A DNA stretch of 64,000 nucleotides from Gymnodinialimonas ulvae (GTDB taxonomy: Bacteria > Pseudomonadota > Alphaproteobacteria > Rhodobacterales > Rhodobacteraceae), in the NCBI RefSeq assembly GCF_037543845.1, contig NZ_JBBIFX010000001.1:1426001-1490000 (forward strand). Direction: 5' to 3'. Position 1 is the stretch's first letter; each line of letters opens with the position of its first letter. Made by a program: the position numbers and the translations under genes. Under the pieces are notes generated by a model that saw only the letters and a list, made by a program, of their open reading frames with translations, ran no database searches and was not told the DNA's origin. Below are positions 51,726 through 59,874 of this stretch, in pieces.

Positions 51726-52379
51726 TCAAATCGGCTCAATCAACTCCGGCCCAGCCGCGCGGTTGGAATTCACCGCCCGGTCCACACGCCACCGCTGGTA
51801 CGTCCCCTCCGGTGCCGCGCGCATCAAAGGCGCGCCCTTGTCACCGCTCTCGCCCAGCCACGTCGCCCAATCCGCCTGCGTGACCACGACAGGTTCCCGG
51901 TGATGGGTCTCGGCCATCCAATCGCTCGCCCCGGTCGTGACAATCGCGCAGGTCGGGATCGGATCGTCCGTGCCCCAGTTTTGCCAGATCCCCGCAAACA
52001 CCAGCGGCCCGCCATCGGGACGCGAGAAATACCACGGCAGCCGCGTGTCGTCGGCATCCTTGGTCCATTCATAAAATCCCGTCGCCGGGATCAGGCACCG
52101 CCGCGCGCGCACCGCCGCCTTGAACGCGGGCTTCTCGGCAATCGTCTCGGCGCGGGCATTGATCAACAAAGGGCCGCCATTGGGGGCCTTGTACCAATGC
52201 GGCAGGAACCCCCAGCGCATCGCCCTGTACGACCGCGCGCCGTCGGACACGACCACGCCCACGCTCTGCGTCGGGCACAGATTATACGTGGGCGGTTCCG
52301 GCAGATCATTCGCCGGCGCAGCCTCAAACAGCTGCGCCATGGCGTCATTTGGATGGGTCATGGTCATGCGGCCACACAT
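51726..52379 (-). CDS. SOS response-associated peptidase family (YedK/HMCES)
   Basis: 217 residues. The processed Cys2 directly follows Met (MCGRM). Other conserved parts are NLCPTQ, MRWGFLPHWYK, INARAETIAEKPAF, the catalytic Glu in CLIPATGFYEW, and CAIVTTGASDWMAETHHREPVV with the key His. These proteins crosslink covalently to abasic sites in single-stranded DNA. The 25-nt palindromic element lies 21 bp upstream of the start. Confidence 0.93.
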   Translation of the reverse strand: MCGRMTMTHPNDAMAQLFEAAPANDLPEPPTYNLCPTQSVGVVVSDGARSYRAMRWGFLPHWYKAPNGGPLLINARAETIAEKPAFKAAVRARRCLIPATGFYEWTKDADDTRLPWYFSRPDGGPLVFAGIWQNWGTDDPIPTCAIVTTGASDWMAETHHREPVVVTQADWATWLGESGDKGAPLMRAAPEGTYQRWRVDRAVNSNRAAGPELIEPI

Positions 52380-52400
52380 AGGCGCAGCCTAGAGCGCGGG

Positions 52401-52425
52401 CCGAAAAGTGGGAACCGGTTTTCGG
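52401..52425. repeat. 25-nt palindromic element upstream of the YedK gene
   Basis: The arms CCGAAAA and TTTTCGG enclose GTGGGAACCGG, with AACCGGTT in the core. This sequence is familiar to me as a highly repeated intergenic element of Rhizobiales and other alphaproteobacteria. One copy is seen in the window. Confidence 0.7.
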
Positions 52426-52466
52426 ATCAAACCGCGCGATATAGATGTCTCGACGCGGGCCGGATG

Positions 52467-52487
52467 GGGCGCCAAAATCCGGCGCCC
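52467..52487 (-). terminator. Hairpin after the DUF1127-like gene
   Basis: GGGCGCC and GGCGCCC form a 7-bp stem with a 7-nt loop, 8 nt beyond the stop codon of the small gene on the minus strand. There is no T-run after it, so termination strength is uncertain. Confidence 0.4.
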
Positions 52488-52495
52488 GCTCCGTT

Positions 52496-52663
52496 TTATT
52501 TGCCGTAAACGCTCCTGTAGGCGATCTTCTGCGCGTCTTCGGGGAAGATGCCCAGGTCTTCCACGGCCAACTCGGGCGGCAACGCGGAAATTTCGGATAC
52601 GATGCGGTTGTAGGCGGCCCGTTTGTGGGCTGCGGTGCGGATCGTAGTCAGGATCGAAGCCAT
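52496..52663 (-). CDS. Small DUF1127-like protein
   Basis: 55 residues. The C-terminal part, AAYNRIVSEISALPPELAVE and DLGIFPEDAQKIAYRSVYG, resembles DUF1127, small basic proteins linked to RNA turnover or phosphate metabolism in alphaproteobacteria. A strong ribosome binding site (AAAGGAG) precedes the ATG by 7 nt. The gene stands alone with its own leader that holds the palindrome CTTACCAGTAAG. Confidence 0.75.
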   Translation of the reverse strand: MASILTTIRTAAHKRAAYNRIVSEISALPPELAVEDLGIFPEDAQKIAYRSVYGK

Positions 52664-52729
52664 GGTGATACTCCTTTAAGGCCTGCGGTTTCCGTCTCTC
52701 TCGATCGCAATATGGGAGCGCTAACATTT

Positions 52730-52741
52730 CTTACCAGTAAG
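52730..52741. promoter_or_regulatory. Candidate operator upstream of the DUF1127-like gene
   Basis: CTTACCAGTAAG is an inverted repeat (CTTAC/GTAAG) with 2 nt between the arms, about 70 bp upstream of the small gene. Symmetric sites of this type are bound by TetR-like or other dimeric regulators; no regulator is adjacent. Confidence 0.35.
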
Positions 52742-52794
52742 TGTTTTTCAAAACCGGCCTTGCACCCAATGCATAGCACGCGCAGCGCATGGAA

Positions 52795-52823
52795 AACCGG
52801 CCCGGGGTGGCCCCGGACCGGTT
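52795..52823 (-). terminator. Terminator of the 5'-nucleotidase gene
   Basis: AACCGG and CCGGTT enclose a second stem of 6 bp (CCGGGG/CCCCGG) with one mismatch between and loop TGG. On the minus strand it is followed by TTTTCC. It lies about 30 nt beyond the stop of the nucleotidase gene. Confidence 0.7.
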
Positions 52824-52853
52824 CAATTTTACTGACAAACGACCAGGGCCGGA

Positions 52854-54452
52854 TCATTCCGCCTGCGTGATACGCCCGTCGGTGTAGGGCTGATAAGGGC
52901 TGTTGGCGGCCACGTAATCGGCCACGACCTGCTCCAATCCGGGGCCGAAATCATACGCGTTCATGCCGTTCTCGGCGAAGACGGAATAACCGTCGCCACC
53001 GCCGCGCATGAAGTCGTTGGACACCACGCCATAGGTCGCCTCCATGTCAATCGGCTCGCCTGCGACCATCACGTTGGAAATCCGGCTGCCCGGCTCCGCA
53101 CTCAGATCGAAGGTGTAGGACATGCCCGAGACCTGCGGGAACCGCCCCGCGCCGTCCTCGATCTCGCTCACCCCGTTCTCCAGCGCGGCCACAACATCGG
53201 CCCCGGTCAGGTCGAACGTCGCAAGCGCATTCTGGAACGGCAGCACGGTGAAGATCTCCCCCATCGTGACCTCGCCCGCATCAATCGAAGCGCGCAGGCC
53301 GCCACCGTTCTGAATGGCAATATCGACGCCCTGATCCCGCACCCGCTCCAGCATCGCGTCCGCCACAAGGTTGCCCATCGAGCATTCCATCGCGCGGCAC
53401 ACCGCCCGGTCACCCTCGATCATCTCGGCACTCTCGCCGATCACATCGGCCATCGTCTCTTCGATGGGCCCGCCAAGCTCGGCTACGCGCGCCGCGATCT
53501 CGGCATCGGGCTCCACCGACGCATCCAAAAGCATGCTGTCGCCCTGCGCGAAGATCACATCGCCCGCATCGTCGAAGGACACCTCAAGATGGCCAAGGTA
53601 TTTCGAATAGGCATAGGCCTGAACGATCGGCACCATCGTCCCCTCGGGGTTCGAAATCCACGTCGGATAAGCATAGGCGCGATCGGGGTCCCGCGCGCTG
53701 AACAACGTGTGCGAATGCCCACCGACGATCACGTCGATGCCCGTCACCGCCTCGGCGATGCGGATGTCATCGGGCGTGCCGACATGCGTGAGCGCGATGA
53801 TGATCCCCACACCCGCCTCGGTCAGCGCATCGACATCGGCCTGCAATGCGGTGATCTCGTCCTCGAATACCACATTCTCGCCGGGCGACGAAGTTTCGAC
53901 CGTATCGGTGGCCAGCGCGCTGATCACGCCCACCTGCGTGCCATCCACATCCAGCACCACATGGTCCAGCAGCAGATCGGCCACCGCAGGTTCCGCGCTC
54001 ACATCCAGGTTGCCCGCAATCACCGGGAAATCCACCTGGCTCAGGAACCGCGCAAAGCCCTCGGGGCCGTTGTTCCACTCGTGGTTGCCCGACGCCATCA
54101 CGTCGAACCCGATGGCGTTCATCATTTCGGCGGCCGCATCGCCCTCGTAGGTGGTGAAAAAGAGGCTGCCCTGAAACTGGTCGCCCGCATCCATCACCAG
54201 CACGTTTTCACCCGCGCCCTCCAACTCATCGCGCAGCGTGTTGACCGCCGTGGCCACCCGCGCCACGCCACCAAAACACTCGCCCGCCGCGTCATCTTCG
54301 GCGCTACACGTGCTGTCGAACCGGTTGATCGGCTGAATGCGACTGTGCAGATCGTTGATATGCAGCAGGTGCAGCGTCGTATCAGCGGCTGCCGGCGCGG
54401 CAAGGCTCAGGCCCGCCAGAATCGCGGTTGATCCCAGAATGCGTGCAATCAT
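52854..54452 (-). CDS. Periplasmic 5'-nucleotidase / UshA-type metallophosphatase
   Basis: 532 residues. A signal peptide (MIARILGSTAILAGLSLAAPAAA) precedes a dinuclear metallophosphatase domain: LLHINDLHSR, VLVMDAGDQFQG, MASGNHEWNNGPEG, and VIVGGHSHTLF. The C-terminal 5'-nucleotidase domain has IAIQNGGGLRASIDAGEVTM and GRFPQVSGMSYTFD. It removes phosphate from nucleotides in the periplasm. Divergent from the DUF952 gene. Confidence 0.93.
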   Translation of the reverse strand: MIARILGSTAILAGLSLAAPAAADTTLHLLHINDLHSRIQPINRFDSTCSAEDDAAGECFGGVARVATAVNTLRDELEGAGENVLVMDAGDQFQGSLFFTTYEGDAAAEMMNAIGFDVMASGNHEWNNGPEGFARFLSQVDFPVIAGNLDVSAEPAVADLLLDHVVLDVDGTQVGVISALATDTVETSSPGENVVFEDEITALQADVDALTEAGVGIIIALTHVGTPDDIRIAEAVTGIDVIVGGHSHTLFSARDPDRAYAYPTWISNPEGTMVPIVQAYAYSKYLGHLEVSFDDAGDVIFAQGDSMLLDASVEPDAEIAARVAELGGPIEETMADVIGESAEMIEGDRAVCRAMECSMGNLVADAMLERVRDQGVDIAIQNGGGLRASIDAGEVTMGEIFTVLPFQNALATFDLTGADVVAALENGVSEIEDGAGRFPQVSGMSYTFDLSAEPGSRISNVMVAGEPIDMEATYGVVSNDFMRGGGDGYSVFAENGMNAYDFGPGLEQVVADYVAANSPYQPYTDGRITQAE

Positions 54453-54576
54453 TGAATTTCTCCCAGGTTTTTGTTGGACTGCCGACAGCTTGGCCTCGCG
54501 TCCGATGCAAGTAAAGCGCCCACATCACGCGACCGTGACACTTGACGCCACGCCACCCGCGGGCGAAACGCGCCGC

Positions 54577-54912
54577 ATGCTGATCTACAAAATTCTCCAC
54601 GCCGCCGAATGGGCCGAGCTTCAGGCCAGGGGCGAAACCCCTGGCGCGCCCATCGATGTGGCCGATGGCTTCGTGCATTTCTCCACCGGCACGCAGGCCC
54701 GCGAGACCGCCGCGCGCCATTTTGCGGGCGCCGAAGGCCTGATCCTCGCCGCCCTCAATGCCGACGACCTTGGTCCGGCCCTGAAGTGGGAGGTCTCGCG
54801 GGGCGGCGAGAAATTTCCGCACCTCTACGGACCGCTTCGTCTCGCCGATGTGCTCTGGCACGCGCCGCTGCCGCTTGAAAACGGCGCGCATGTGTTTCCG
54901 GACATGCCCTGA
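54577..54912 (+). CDS. DUF952 family protein
   Basis: 111 residues. MLIYKILHAAEWAELQARGE, then DGFVHFSTGTQARETAARHF, and KWEVSRGGEKFPHLYGPLRL are the family hallmarks. DUF952 has a fold related to ADP-ribosyl-handling proteins, but its function is unknown. It ends one base before the pyrD start; the two are probably co-expressed. Confidence 0.85.
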   Translation: MLIYKILHAAEWAELQARGETPGAPIDVADGFVHFSTGTQARETAARHFAGAEGLILAALNADDLGPALKWEVSRGGEKFPHLYGPLRLADVLWHAPLPLENGAHVFPDMP

Positions 54913-54913
54913 C

Positions 54914-55972
54914 ATGCTGGAACGCCTTGGCCTCAAACTTCTGCGCTCCGTCGATCCCGAACGCGCCCATGGCCTGGCGCTCACCGCGCTGCGCATGGGG
55001 CTTACGCCGCTGACCGGCCCCTACACCACACCGCGCCTCAGAACTCAGATCGCGGGCCTTGATCTGCCTAACCCGGTGGGCCTTGCCGCGGGCTTCGACA
55101 AGAACGCCGAAGCCGCGAAGGCCCTGCAACGCGCGGGCTTCGGGTTCATCGAGGTCGGCGCCGCCACCCCCCGTCCACAGCCCGGCAACCCGCGCCCGCG
55201 TCTGTTTCGCCTGACCGAGGATCGCGCCGCGATCAACCGCTTCGGCTTCAACAACGACGGGATGGACGCCATCGCAGACCGGCTCGCCGCCACCCCGCGC
55301 GAAATCCCCATCGGCCTCAATCTTGGCGCCAACAAGGACAGCGCCGACCGGCTGGAGGATTTCGCCGCCGTCTACCGCCGCTGCGCGCCCCATATCGATT
55401 TTGCCACGATCAACGTCTCTTCGCCCAACACCGAAAAACTGCGCGACCTGCAGGGCAAGGCGGCCTTGGCCGAGATCATCAAACGCGTCGATGCCGTACG
55501 ACGGACCGCCGAAGACCCCGCCGCCCTCTTCCTCAAGATCGCGCCCGATCTGACGGCGCAGGACATCGAGGATATCGTCGAGGTCATTCTCGACGCCCCC
55601 GGCTCCATCTCCGCGATCATCGCCACCAACACGACCCTCGATCGCAATGGCCTGCACAGCGCCCATGGCGGCGAAAAGGGCGGCCTCTCCGGGCAGCCTC
55701 TGTTCGAGAAATCCACCCGCGTGCTCGCGCAACTCCACGCGCTGACACGCGGCACGATCCCGCTGATCGGCGTCGGCGGTGTCGCCTCGCCAGAGCAGGC
55801 CTATGCCAAGATCCGGGCGGGCGCGTCTGCGGTGCAGCTTTACACCGGCCTTGTCTATGGCGGGCTCAGCCTCGTGACGGATATCGCCAAAGGCCTCGAC
55901 ACCCTTCTCGAACGCGACGGGCATGCGCATGTGTCCGACGCCACCGGCACCGGAGTATCGGAATGGACCTGA
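54914..55972 (+). CDS. pyrD: Dihydroorotate dehydrogenase (quinone), class 2
   Basis: 352 residues. It oxidises dihydroorotate to orotate at the membrane with quinone. The N-terminal helices (LKLLRSVDPERAHGLAL) are the class 2 membrane-associated part. Core motifs are GLAAGFDKNAEA, RFGFNNDGMD, the Ser base in NVSSPNTEKLRDLQGK, and LIGVGGVASPEQAYAKIRAGA. Its last 10 nt overlap the arsC-like gene. Confidence 0.96.
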   Translation: MLERLGLKLLRSVDPERAHGLALTALRMGLTPLTGPYTTPRLRTQIAGLDLPNPVGLAAGFDKNAEAAKALQRAGFGFIEVGAATPRPQPGNPRPRLFRLTEDRAAINRFGFNNDGMDAIADRLAATPREIPIGLNLGANKDSADRLEDFAAVYRRCAPHIDFATINVSSPNTEKLRDLQGKAALAEIIKRVDAVRRTAEDPAALFLKIAPDLTAQDIEDIVEVILDAPGSISAIIATNTTLDRNGLHSAHGGEKGGLSGQPLFEKSTRVLAQLHALTRGTIPLIGVGGVASPEQAYAKIRAGASAVQLYTGLVYGGLSLVTDIAKGLDTLLERDGHAHVSDATGTGVSEWT

Positions 55973-56310
55973 CCCTCTGGCACAACCCGCGCTGCTCGAA
56001 ATCGCGGCAGGCGCTCGCGCTTCTCGAAGATTCGGGCCACGCCCCCGCCGTGCGCCTCTACCTGACGCAGCCGCCGTCCGAGGACGAGATCACCGCCCTG
56101 CTGGCCAGCCTCGGCTGCACGCCGCGCGACATGATGCGCACCGGCGAAAAGATGTACCGCGATCTGGGCCTCAAGGACGTCGACGACCCGGCCCTGATCG
56201 TGGCGATGGCCACACATCCGATCCTGATCGAACGCCCGGTTCTGCTGGCGGGCACACGTGCCGTGATCGGACGCCCGCCCGAACGCGTGCTGGGGCTTCT
56301 CAGCGACTGA
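55963..56310 (+). CDS. arsC: Glutaredoxin-type arsenate reductase family protein
   Basis: 115 residues. Catalytic Cys in HNPRCSKSRQAL. The Arg residues expected around arsenate are in MMRTGEK, LIERPVLL, and VIGRPPERVL, so all three positions of the triad are present. It may reduce arsenate with glutathione or act as a Spx/YffB-like protein; no other ars genes are near. The coupling to pyrD is by overlap only. Confidence 0.85.
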   Translation: MDLTLWHNPRCSKSRQALALLEDSGHAPAVRLYLTQPPSEDEITALLASLGCTPRDMMRTGEKMYRDLGLKDVDDPALIVAMATHPILIERPVLLAGTRAVIGRPPERVLGLLSD

Positions 56311-56384
56311 ACACGCGCCGAAGTCAGGTTAAAGAAACGTAAACAAAATCGCGTTTTTCGTTCCTTTTCAGCGCCCTGCCCCCT

Positions 56385-56402
56385 GGTTGCAACCTTGCAA
56401 CC
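56385..56402. repeat. 18-nt palindromic repeat, copy 2
   Basis: GGTTGCAACCTTGCAACC, the exact reverse complement of the copy after smoG. It lies between the converging arsC-like and MATE genes, 16 nt from the second A-rich repeat. Confidence 0.75.
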
Positions 56403-56418
56403 CCAGGTCGGACCGCCG

Positions 56419-56447
56419 CTTCCTTGTTTCAAAAATACTCAAAAAAA
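56419..56447. repeat. 29-nt A-rich repeat, copy 2
   Basis: Identical over 29 nt to 35380-35408, again just beyond the stop of a minus-strand gene. On the minus strand it gives a run of nine T then TGAGTATTTTTG. Confidence 0.75.
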
Positions 56448-56451
56448 AAGA

Positions 56452-57798
56452 TCACGCCGCCCCACGCTCCAACCCCGGATATTTCGCCCCCAACGTCACC
56501 CCGCGCGCCGCAAAACTGATCAGCAGCGCCATCCAGACCCCGTGGTTTCCAAACGCCGGGATCAGCGTCAGCACCGCCACCAGGTAAACGCCCGCGCTGA
56601 TGATCATCATGTTGCGCATGTCCCGTCCCCGCGCCGCGCCGATGAAAATCCCGTCCAACATCCACGCCGCGCACCCCACCAGCGGCGCCGCGATCATCCA
56701 TGGCAGGTAGATCCGCCCCGCCGCCTGTACCTCCGGATCCTTGGCCAGCACGTCGATCAGCACCGGCCCCAACGTCCAGAACAGCAATGCGAAGGCCAAA
56801 GATATCCCCAGACCCCAGATCGAGGTCAGCACCGCCGAGCGCCGCACCCGCCCCGGATCGCCACGCCCATAGGCCCGCGCGATCAAGGTCTCCGCGGCAA
56901 AGGCAAAGCCATCCATCGCATAGGCCGTCAGGTACATGAACTGGATCAGCACCTCATTCGCGGCCAGCGTCACGTCGCCGAATTGCGCACCCAGAAACGT
57001 GAACGAGGTGAAAATCGCCATCAACAACGCCGACCGGATCAGGATATCCACGTTCAGCAGCGCCATCTTCACCATCCGCGCCCGCTCGAACACCCGGCCC
57101 CAATCGCGCCAATCCGCCCGCGCAAACGCGTCGCGGCAAAACCAAAGCGCCAGCCCCGCGCCCACCACCTCGGCGATGGCGGTCGACAAAGCCACACCCG
57201 CAACGCCCCAGCCAAATCCGAGCACGAACAGGAAATTCAGGCTGATGTTCAATCCATTCATCAAGAGCTGAATCCAGAACACCGCCCCCGTCCGCTCCTG
57301 CGCGATCAGCCAGCCCGTCAGCGCATAAACCGAGATCGCAAATGGCGCGGCCCAGATGCGAATGAACAGATAGTCCCGCGCCAGCGCCTCGACCTCCGCA
57401 CTCGTCGGCTCCCACGAAAACGCCGCCCACACGATCACCGGATAAAGCGCAATCAGCAATATACCCCCCGCCCCCGCGATCATCAGCGCACGCGTCAGGA
57501 TCGCCGAGACCTCCGCCATGTCCCCCGCGCCCTCGGCCTGCCCTACAAGGCCCACCGTGCCCATCCGCAGGAATCCGAAGATCCAGAACACACTGGTCAA
57601 TATGATCGCGCCAATGCCCACCGCACCAATCGGCGCGGCCTCGCCCAACTGCCCCACGACACCCACATCGACGATCCCCAAAAGCGGCACCGTCGCGTTG
57701 GACAACACGATCGGGCCCGCGATCTTGAGTACCCGCTTGTGGGTCAAGGGTTTCGGCGGCGAAGTGTGCGGCGTGCTGGCGTCGGCTGGCACATCCAT
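56452..57798 (-). CDS. MATE family efflux transporter (DinF-like)
   Basis: 448 residues with twelve predicted spans in two halves. The first motif is KIAGPIVLSNATVPLLGIVDVGVVG; the second half begins near LIRSALLMAIFTSFTFLGAQFG and has LTAYAMDGFAFAAETLIARAYG. It is a cation-coupled exporter; the drug or metabolite is unknown. It follows a thioesterase gene by 4 nt on the same strand. Confidence 0.9.
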   Translation of the reverse strand: MDVPADASTPHTSPPKPLTHKRVLKIAGPIVLSNATVPLLGIVDVGVVGQLGEAAPIGAVGIGAIILTSVFWIFGFLRMGTVGLVGQAEGAGDMAEVSAILTRALMIAGAGGILLIALYPVIVWAAFSWEPTSAEVEALARDYLFIRIWAAPFAISVYALTGWLIAQERTGAVFWIQLLMNGLNISLNFLFVLGFGWGVAGVALSTAIAEVVGAGLALWFCRDAFARADWRDWGRVFERARMVKMALLNVDILIRSALLMAIFTSFTFLGAQFGDVTLAANEVLIQFMYLTAYAMDGFAFAAETLIARAYGRGDPGRVRRSAVLTSIWGLGISLAFALLFWTLGPVLIDVLAKDPEVQAAGRIYLPWMIAAPLVGCAAWMLDGIFIGAARGRDMRNMMIISAGVYLVAVLTLIPAFGNHGVWMALLISFAARGVTLGAKYPGLERGAA

Positions 57799-57802
57799 GG
57801 CG

Positions 57803-58306
57803 CTACGGGCGTTCCGGCATCAGGAAATGCCCCGTCGCCTGCGCAAACAGGCGCTCGCGATTGTCCTGCCACGCTTCGACATGCACGCTTGCATAGCGCC
57901 GCCCGGACCGGTTCACCCGCGCTCGCGCATAGGCATCGCGCGGCAGGCCCGAACGCAAATAATCCACGGTGAAATCAATCGTCTTGGGCAGCCGCGGCAA
58001 CGTGTCTGGCGTCAGGCTGTCGGCATCCAACCGACCGCTTTCCACCTCATCCCACAGCAGGTGGAACGACAATTCCATGATGGCGCAGACTTCCAGAAAA
58101 GACGCCGTTGCGCCGCCGTGCAGGGCGGGCAACATCGGGTTGCCGATCAACTTTTCATCATAGTTCAAGACCGCGGTCAGCTCATCGCCGCGCCGGTCGA
58201 AACTGACCCCGAGGGTGCGGATATAGGGCACGCCTTCAACCAAAGCGGCCAGCGCCTTGTCGCGCCGCTCCTTGATGACATGGACGGGTTCGGGGGCTTG
58301 TCTCAT
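57803..58306 (-). CDS. PaaI-type hotdog thioesterase
   Basis: 167 residues. The hotdog core has LGVSFDRRGDELTAVLNYDE, then MLPALHGGATASFLEVCAIM with the HGG motif, and KTIDFTVDYLRSGLPRDAYARA. It probably hydrolyses an acyl- or aryl-CoA. It overlaps its paralogue upstream by 4 nt. There is no phenylacetate cluster nearby. Confidence 0.87.
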   Translation of the reverse strand: MRQAPEPVHVIKERRDKALAALVEGVPYIRTLGVSFDRRGDELTAVLNYDEKLIGNPMLPALHGGATASFLEVCAIMELSFHLLWDEVESGRLDADSLTPDTLPRLPKTIDFTVDYLRSGLPRDAYARARVNRSGRRYASVHVEAWQDNRERLFAQATGHFLMPERP

Positions 58307-58758
58307 GGGGCCACCTCGTTGCGCGTGACGGTGAAGGCTCCGGTTGCCGCCGCAACCGGGCGCGTGTCGTCGGCGTCAAACGCTTCGGCCCGCACAAACG
58401 CCACCGAGCGCGTGACATGGTAGCAATGCGCACGCGCCGTGATCCGGTCACCGGGCGTGGCCGGGCGCATGTAATCAATACGAAGGTCGATGGTTGCGGT
58501 CGGCAAAACGGCATCCGGGTGCCCCATCACAGCCGCCCCACCACACGTATCCATCAGGGCCGAGACAGCCCCGCCATGGATCACATTGGTGCGCGGATCG
58601 CCCACAAGGCGCGTATCATAGGGCATCGAAATCACCGCAAGGCCATCGCCAAACTCATCCAGCCGCATCTGCAACGCCTTGGAAAACGGCAGCGCCTCGA
58701 TGAATTGCCGTGCAATCGCCCCCTTGCCGGATGCGGTGGTCTGTGACGTCGTGCGCAT
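58303..58758 (-). CDS. PaaI-type hotdog thioesterase (second copy)
   Basis: 151 residues. TNVIHGGAVSALMDTCGGAAV is the HGG motif; ATIDLRIDYMRPATPGDRITA and VRAEAFDADDTRPVAAATGAF follow. It shares the fold, but only modest identity, with the next gene; together they may form a heteromer or act on different CoA esters. The start MRTTSQTT follows a short divergent gap to a MerR gene. Confidence 0.88.
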   Translation of the reverse strand: MRTTSQTTASGKGAIARQFIEALPFSKALQMRLDEFGDGLAVISMPYDTRLVGDPRTNVIHGGAVSALMDTCGGAAVMGHPDAVLPTATIDLRIDYMRPATPGDRITARAHCYHVTRSVAFVRAEAFDADDTRPVAAATGAFTVTRNEVAP

Positions 58759-58883
58759 GACATGCCCCTCATTTGTCCCTGGATCATGCGGTGTCGCGGG
58801 GCGGGTGCAAGAGGGAAGTGACTTAACAAAAATCGCCGCGCGGGTCATACTGCGTCCCAGGGGAAGACAAGAGATAAAAAGCG

Positions 58884-59249
58884 ATGCCCGACGACCGCCT
58901 TGATTTCAAAGCGATGTGTGCAAAGTTCGAGGTGACCCCGCGCACGTTGCGCCATTACGAATACATCGAATTGCTGTCCCCCGAACGCGAGGGCCGCGCT
59001 CGGTTCTATGGGCCGCGCGAAGTGGCGCGGATGACCCTGATCCTGCGCGGGCGGCGGTTCGGCTTCAGCCTTGAAGAAATCCGGCAATGGCTTGAAATCT
59101 ACGACAAAGGCGAAGGCTGGGAGGCCCAGAAGGAAATCTGGCTCGACTATGCCGACCGGCAATTGGACGAATTGGCCAAGCGGCGCGTCGAACTGGACGA
59201 GATCATCGCCGAGTTGAAGGCCCTGCGCGACGCAACCGCCGCCGGGTGA
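58884..59249 (+). CDS. Short MerR-family regulator 1
   Basis: 121 residues. The winged helix is FKAMCAKFEVTPRTLRHYEY, then ARFYGPREVARMTLILRGRR and FGFSLEEIRQWLEIYD, and a coiled-coil ends the chain (ADRQLDELAKRRVELDEIIAE). No metal-binding Cys. The type resembles LiuR/acyl-CoA-metabolism regulators. Upstream of a second copy and an acyl-CoA dehydrogenase. Confidence 0.88.
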   Translation: MPDDRLDFKAMCAKFEVTPRTLRHYEYIELLSPEREGRARFYGPREVARMTLILRGRRFGFSLEEIRQWLEIYDKGEGWEAQKEIWLDYADRQLDELAKRRVELDEIIAELKALRDATAAG

Positions 59250-59299
59250 TCGCCGGGTGACCCTTGTCAACGCGTTTCGTGGGCTTCGAAAATTACCCC

Positions 59300-59372
59300 T
59301 GACCTTACGTCATTTTGACTGACCTTTCGTCAGCCGGAAAATGACGCAACGTCCCATTTACGTAAACGTCAT
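59300..59372. promoter_or_regulatory. Cluster of TGAC/GTCA operator-like repeats
   Basis: TGACCTTACGTCA at 59300 and TGACCTTTCGTCA at 59320 are inverted repeats (TGAC-N5-GTCA) spaced 20 bp. TGACGCAACGTC follows at 59342 and TTTACGTAAACGTCAT at 59357. The last resembles the sites of the MerR regulator LiuR. All lie between the two MerR genes, upstream of the second one and the dehydrogenase. Confidence 0.65.
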
Positions 59373-59448
59373 CGATGCTTGTAGAAATGGGTATCGACTC
59401 GCAAGTGGGGCAGACAACACGGATGTTTTTGTACGGGGAAGCCTGACC

Positions 59449-59838
59449 ATGACCCAGCAAACCATGACGATCCGACAGATGTGTGATGCATTCGACGTGA
59501 CCCCTCGGACCTTGCGCTTTTATGAATCGAAGGAGCTTTTGTTCCCTCTTCGCGACGGGCAACGCCGCCTATTCACCCGCCGGGACAGGGCGCGTCTGAA
59601 GCTGATCCTGCGCGGCAAGCGTTTTGGCTTCAGCCTCGAGGAAATCCGCCAGCTACTGGACCTTTACACCGTCGACGACAGTCAGCGCACACAACTCAGC
59701 CAGACGCTGGCCATCGCGAAAGAGCGGTTGTCGGATATGGAACGCCGCCGCGCCGAGCTTGATGAGGCGATCGACGAATTGCGCAATCAGATGCTGTTGG
59801 TTGGCGACATGCTCACCAGCAACAAACCCGCCGCCTGA
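59449..59838 (+). CDS. Short MerR-family regulator 2
   Basis: 129 residues. Same plan as its neighbour: IRQMCDAFDVTPRTLRFYES, FTRRDRARLKLILRGKRFGF, SLEEIRQLLDLY, then a coiled-coil (ERLSDMERRRAELDEAIDEL). It starts behind the cluster of TGAC repeats and 36 nt before the acyl-CoA dehydrogenase, which it probably controls. A longer frame reads back through the operator region and is less likely. Confidence 0.88.
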   Translation: MTQQTMTIRQMCDAFDVTPRTLRFYESKELLFPLRDGQRRLFTRRDRARLKLILRGKRFGFSLEEIRQLLDLYTVDDSQRTQLSQTLAIAKERLSDMERRRAELDEAIDELRNQMLLVGDMLTSNKPAA

Positions 59839-59874
59839 CCACGACCCAACACCACCCTCAGGGAGGATATAAAC

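Noticed and set aside
56395..57972. Plus-strand frame of 525 codons opposite the MATE gene
   Set aside because: Very Arg/Pro/His-rich and antisense to an obvious twelve-span transporter.
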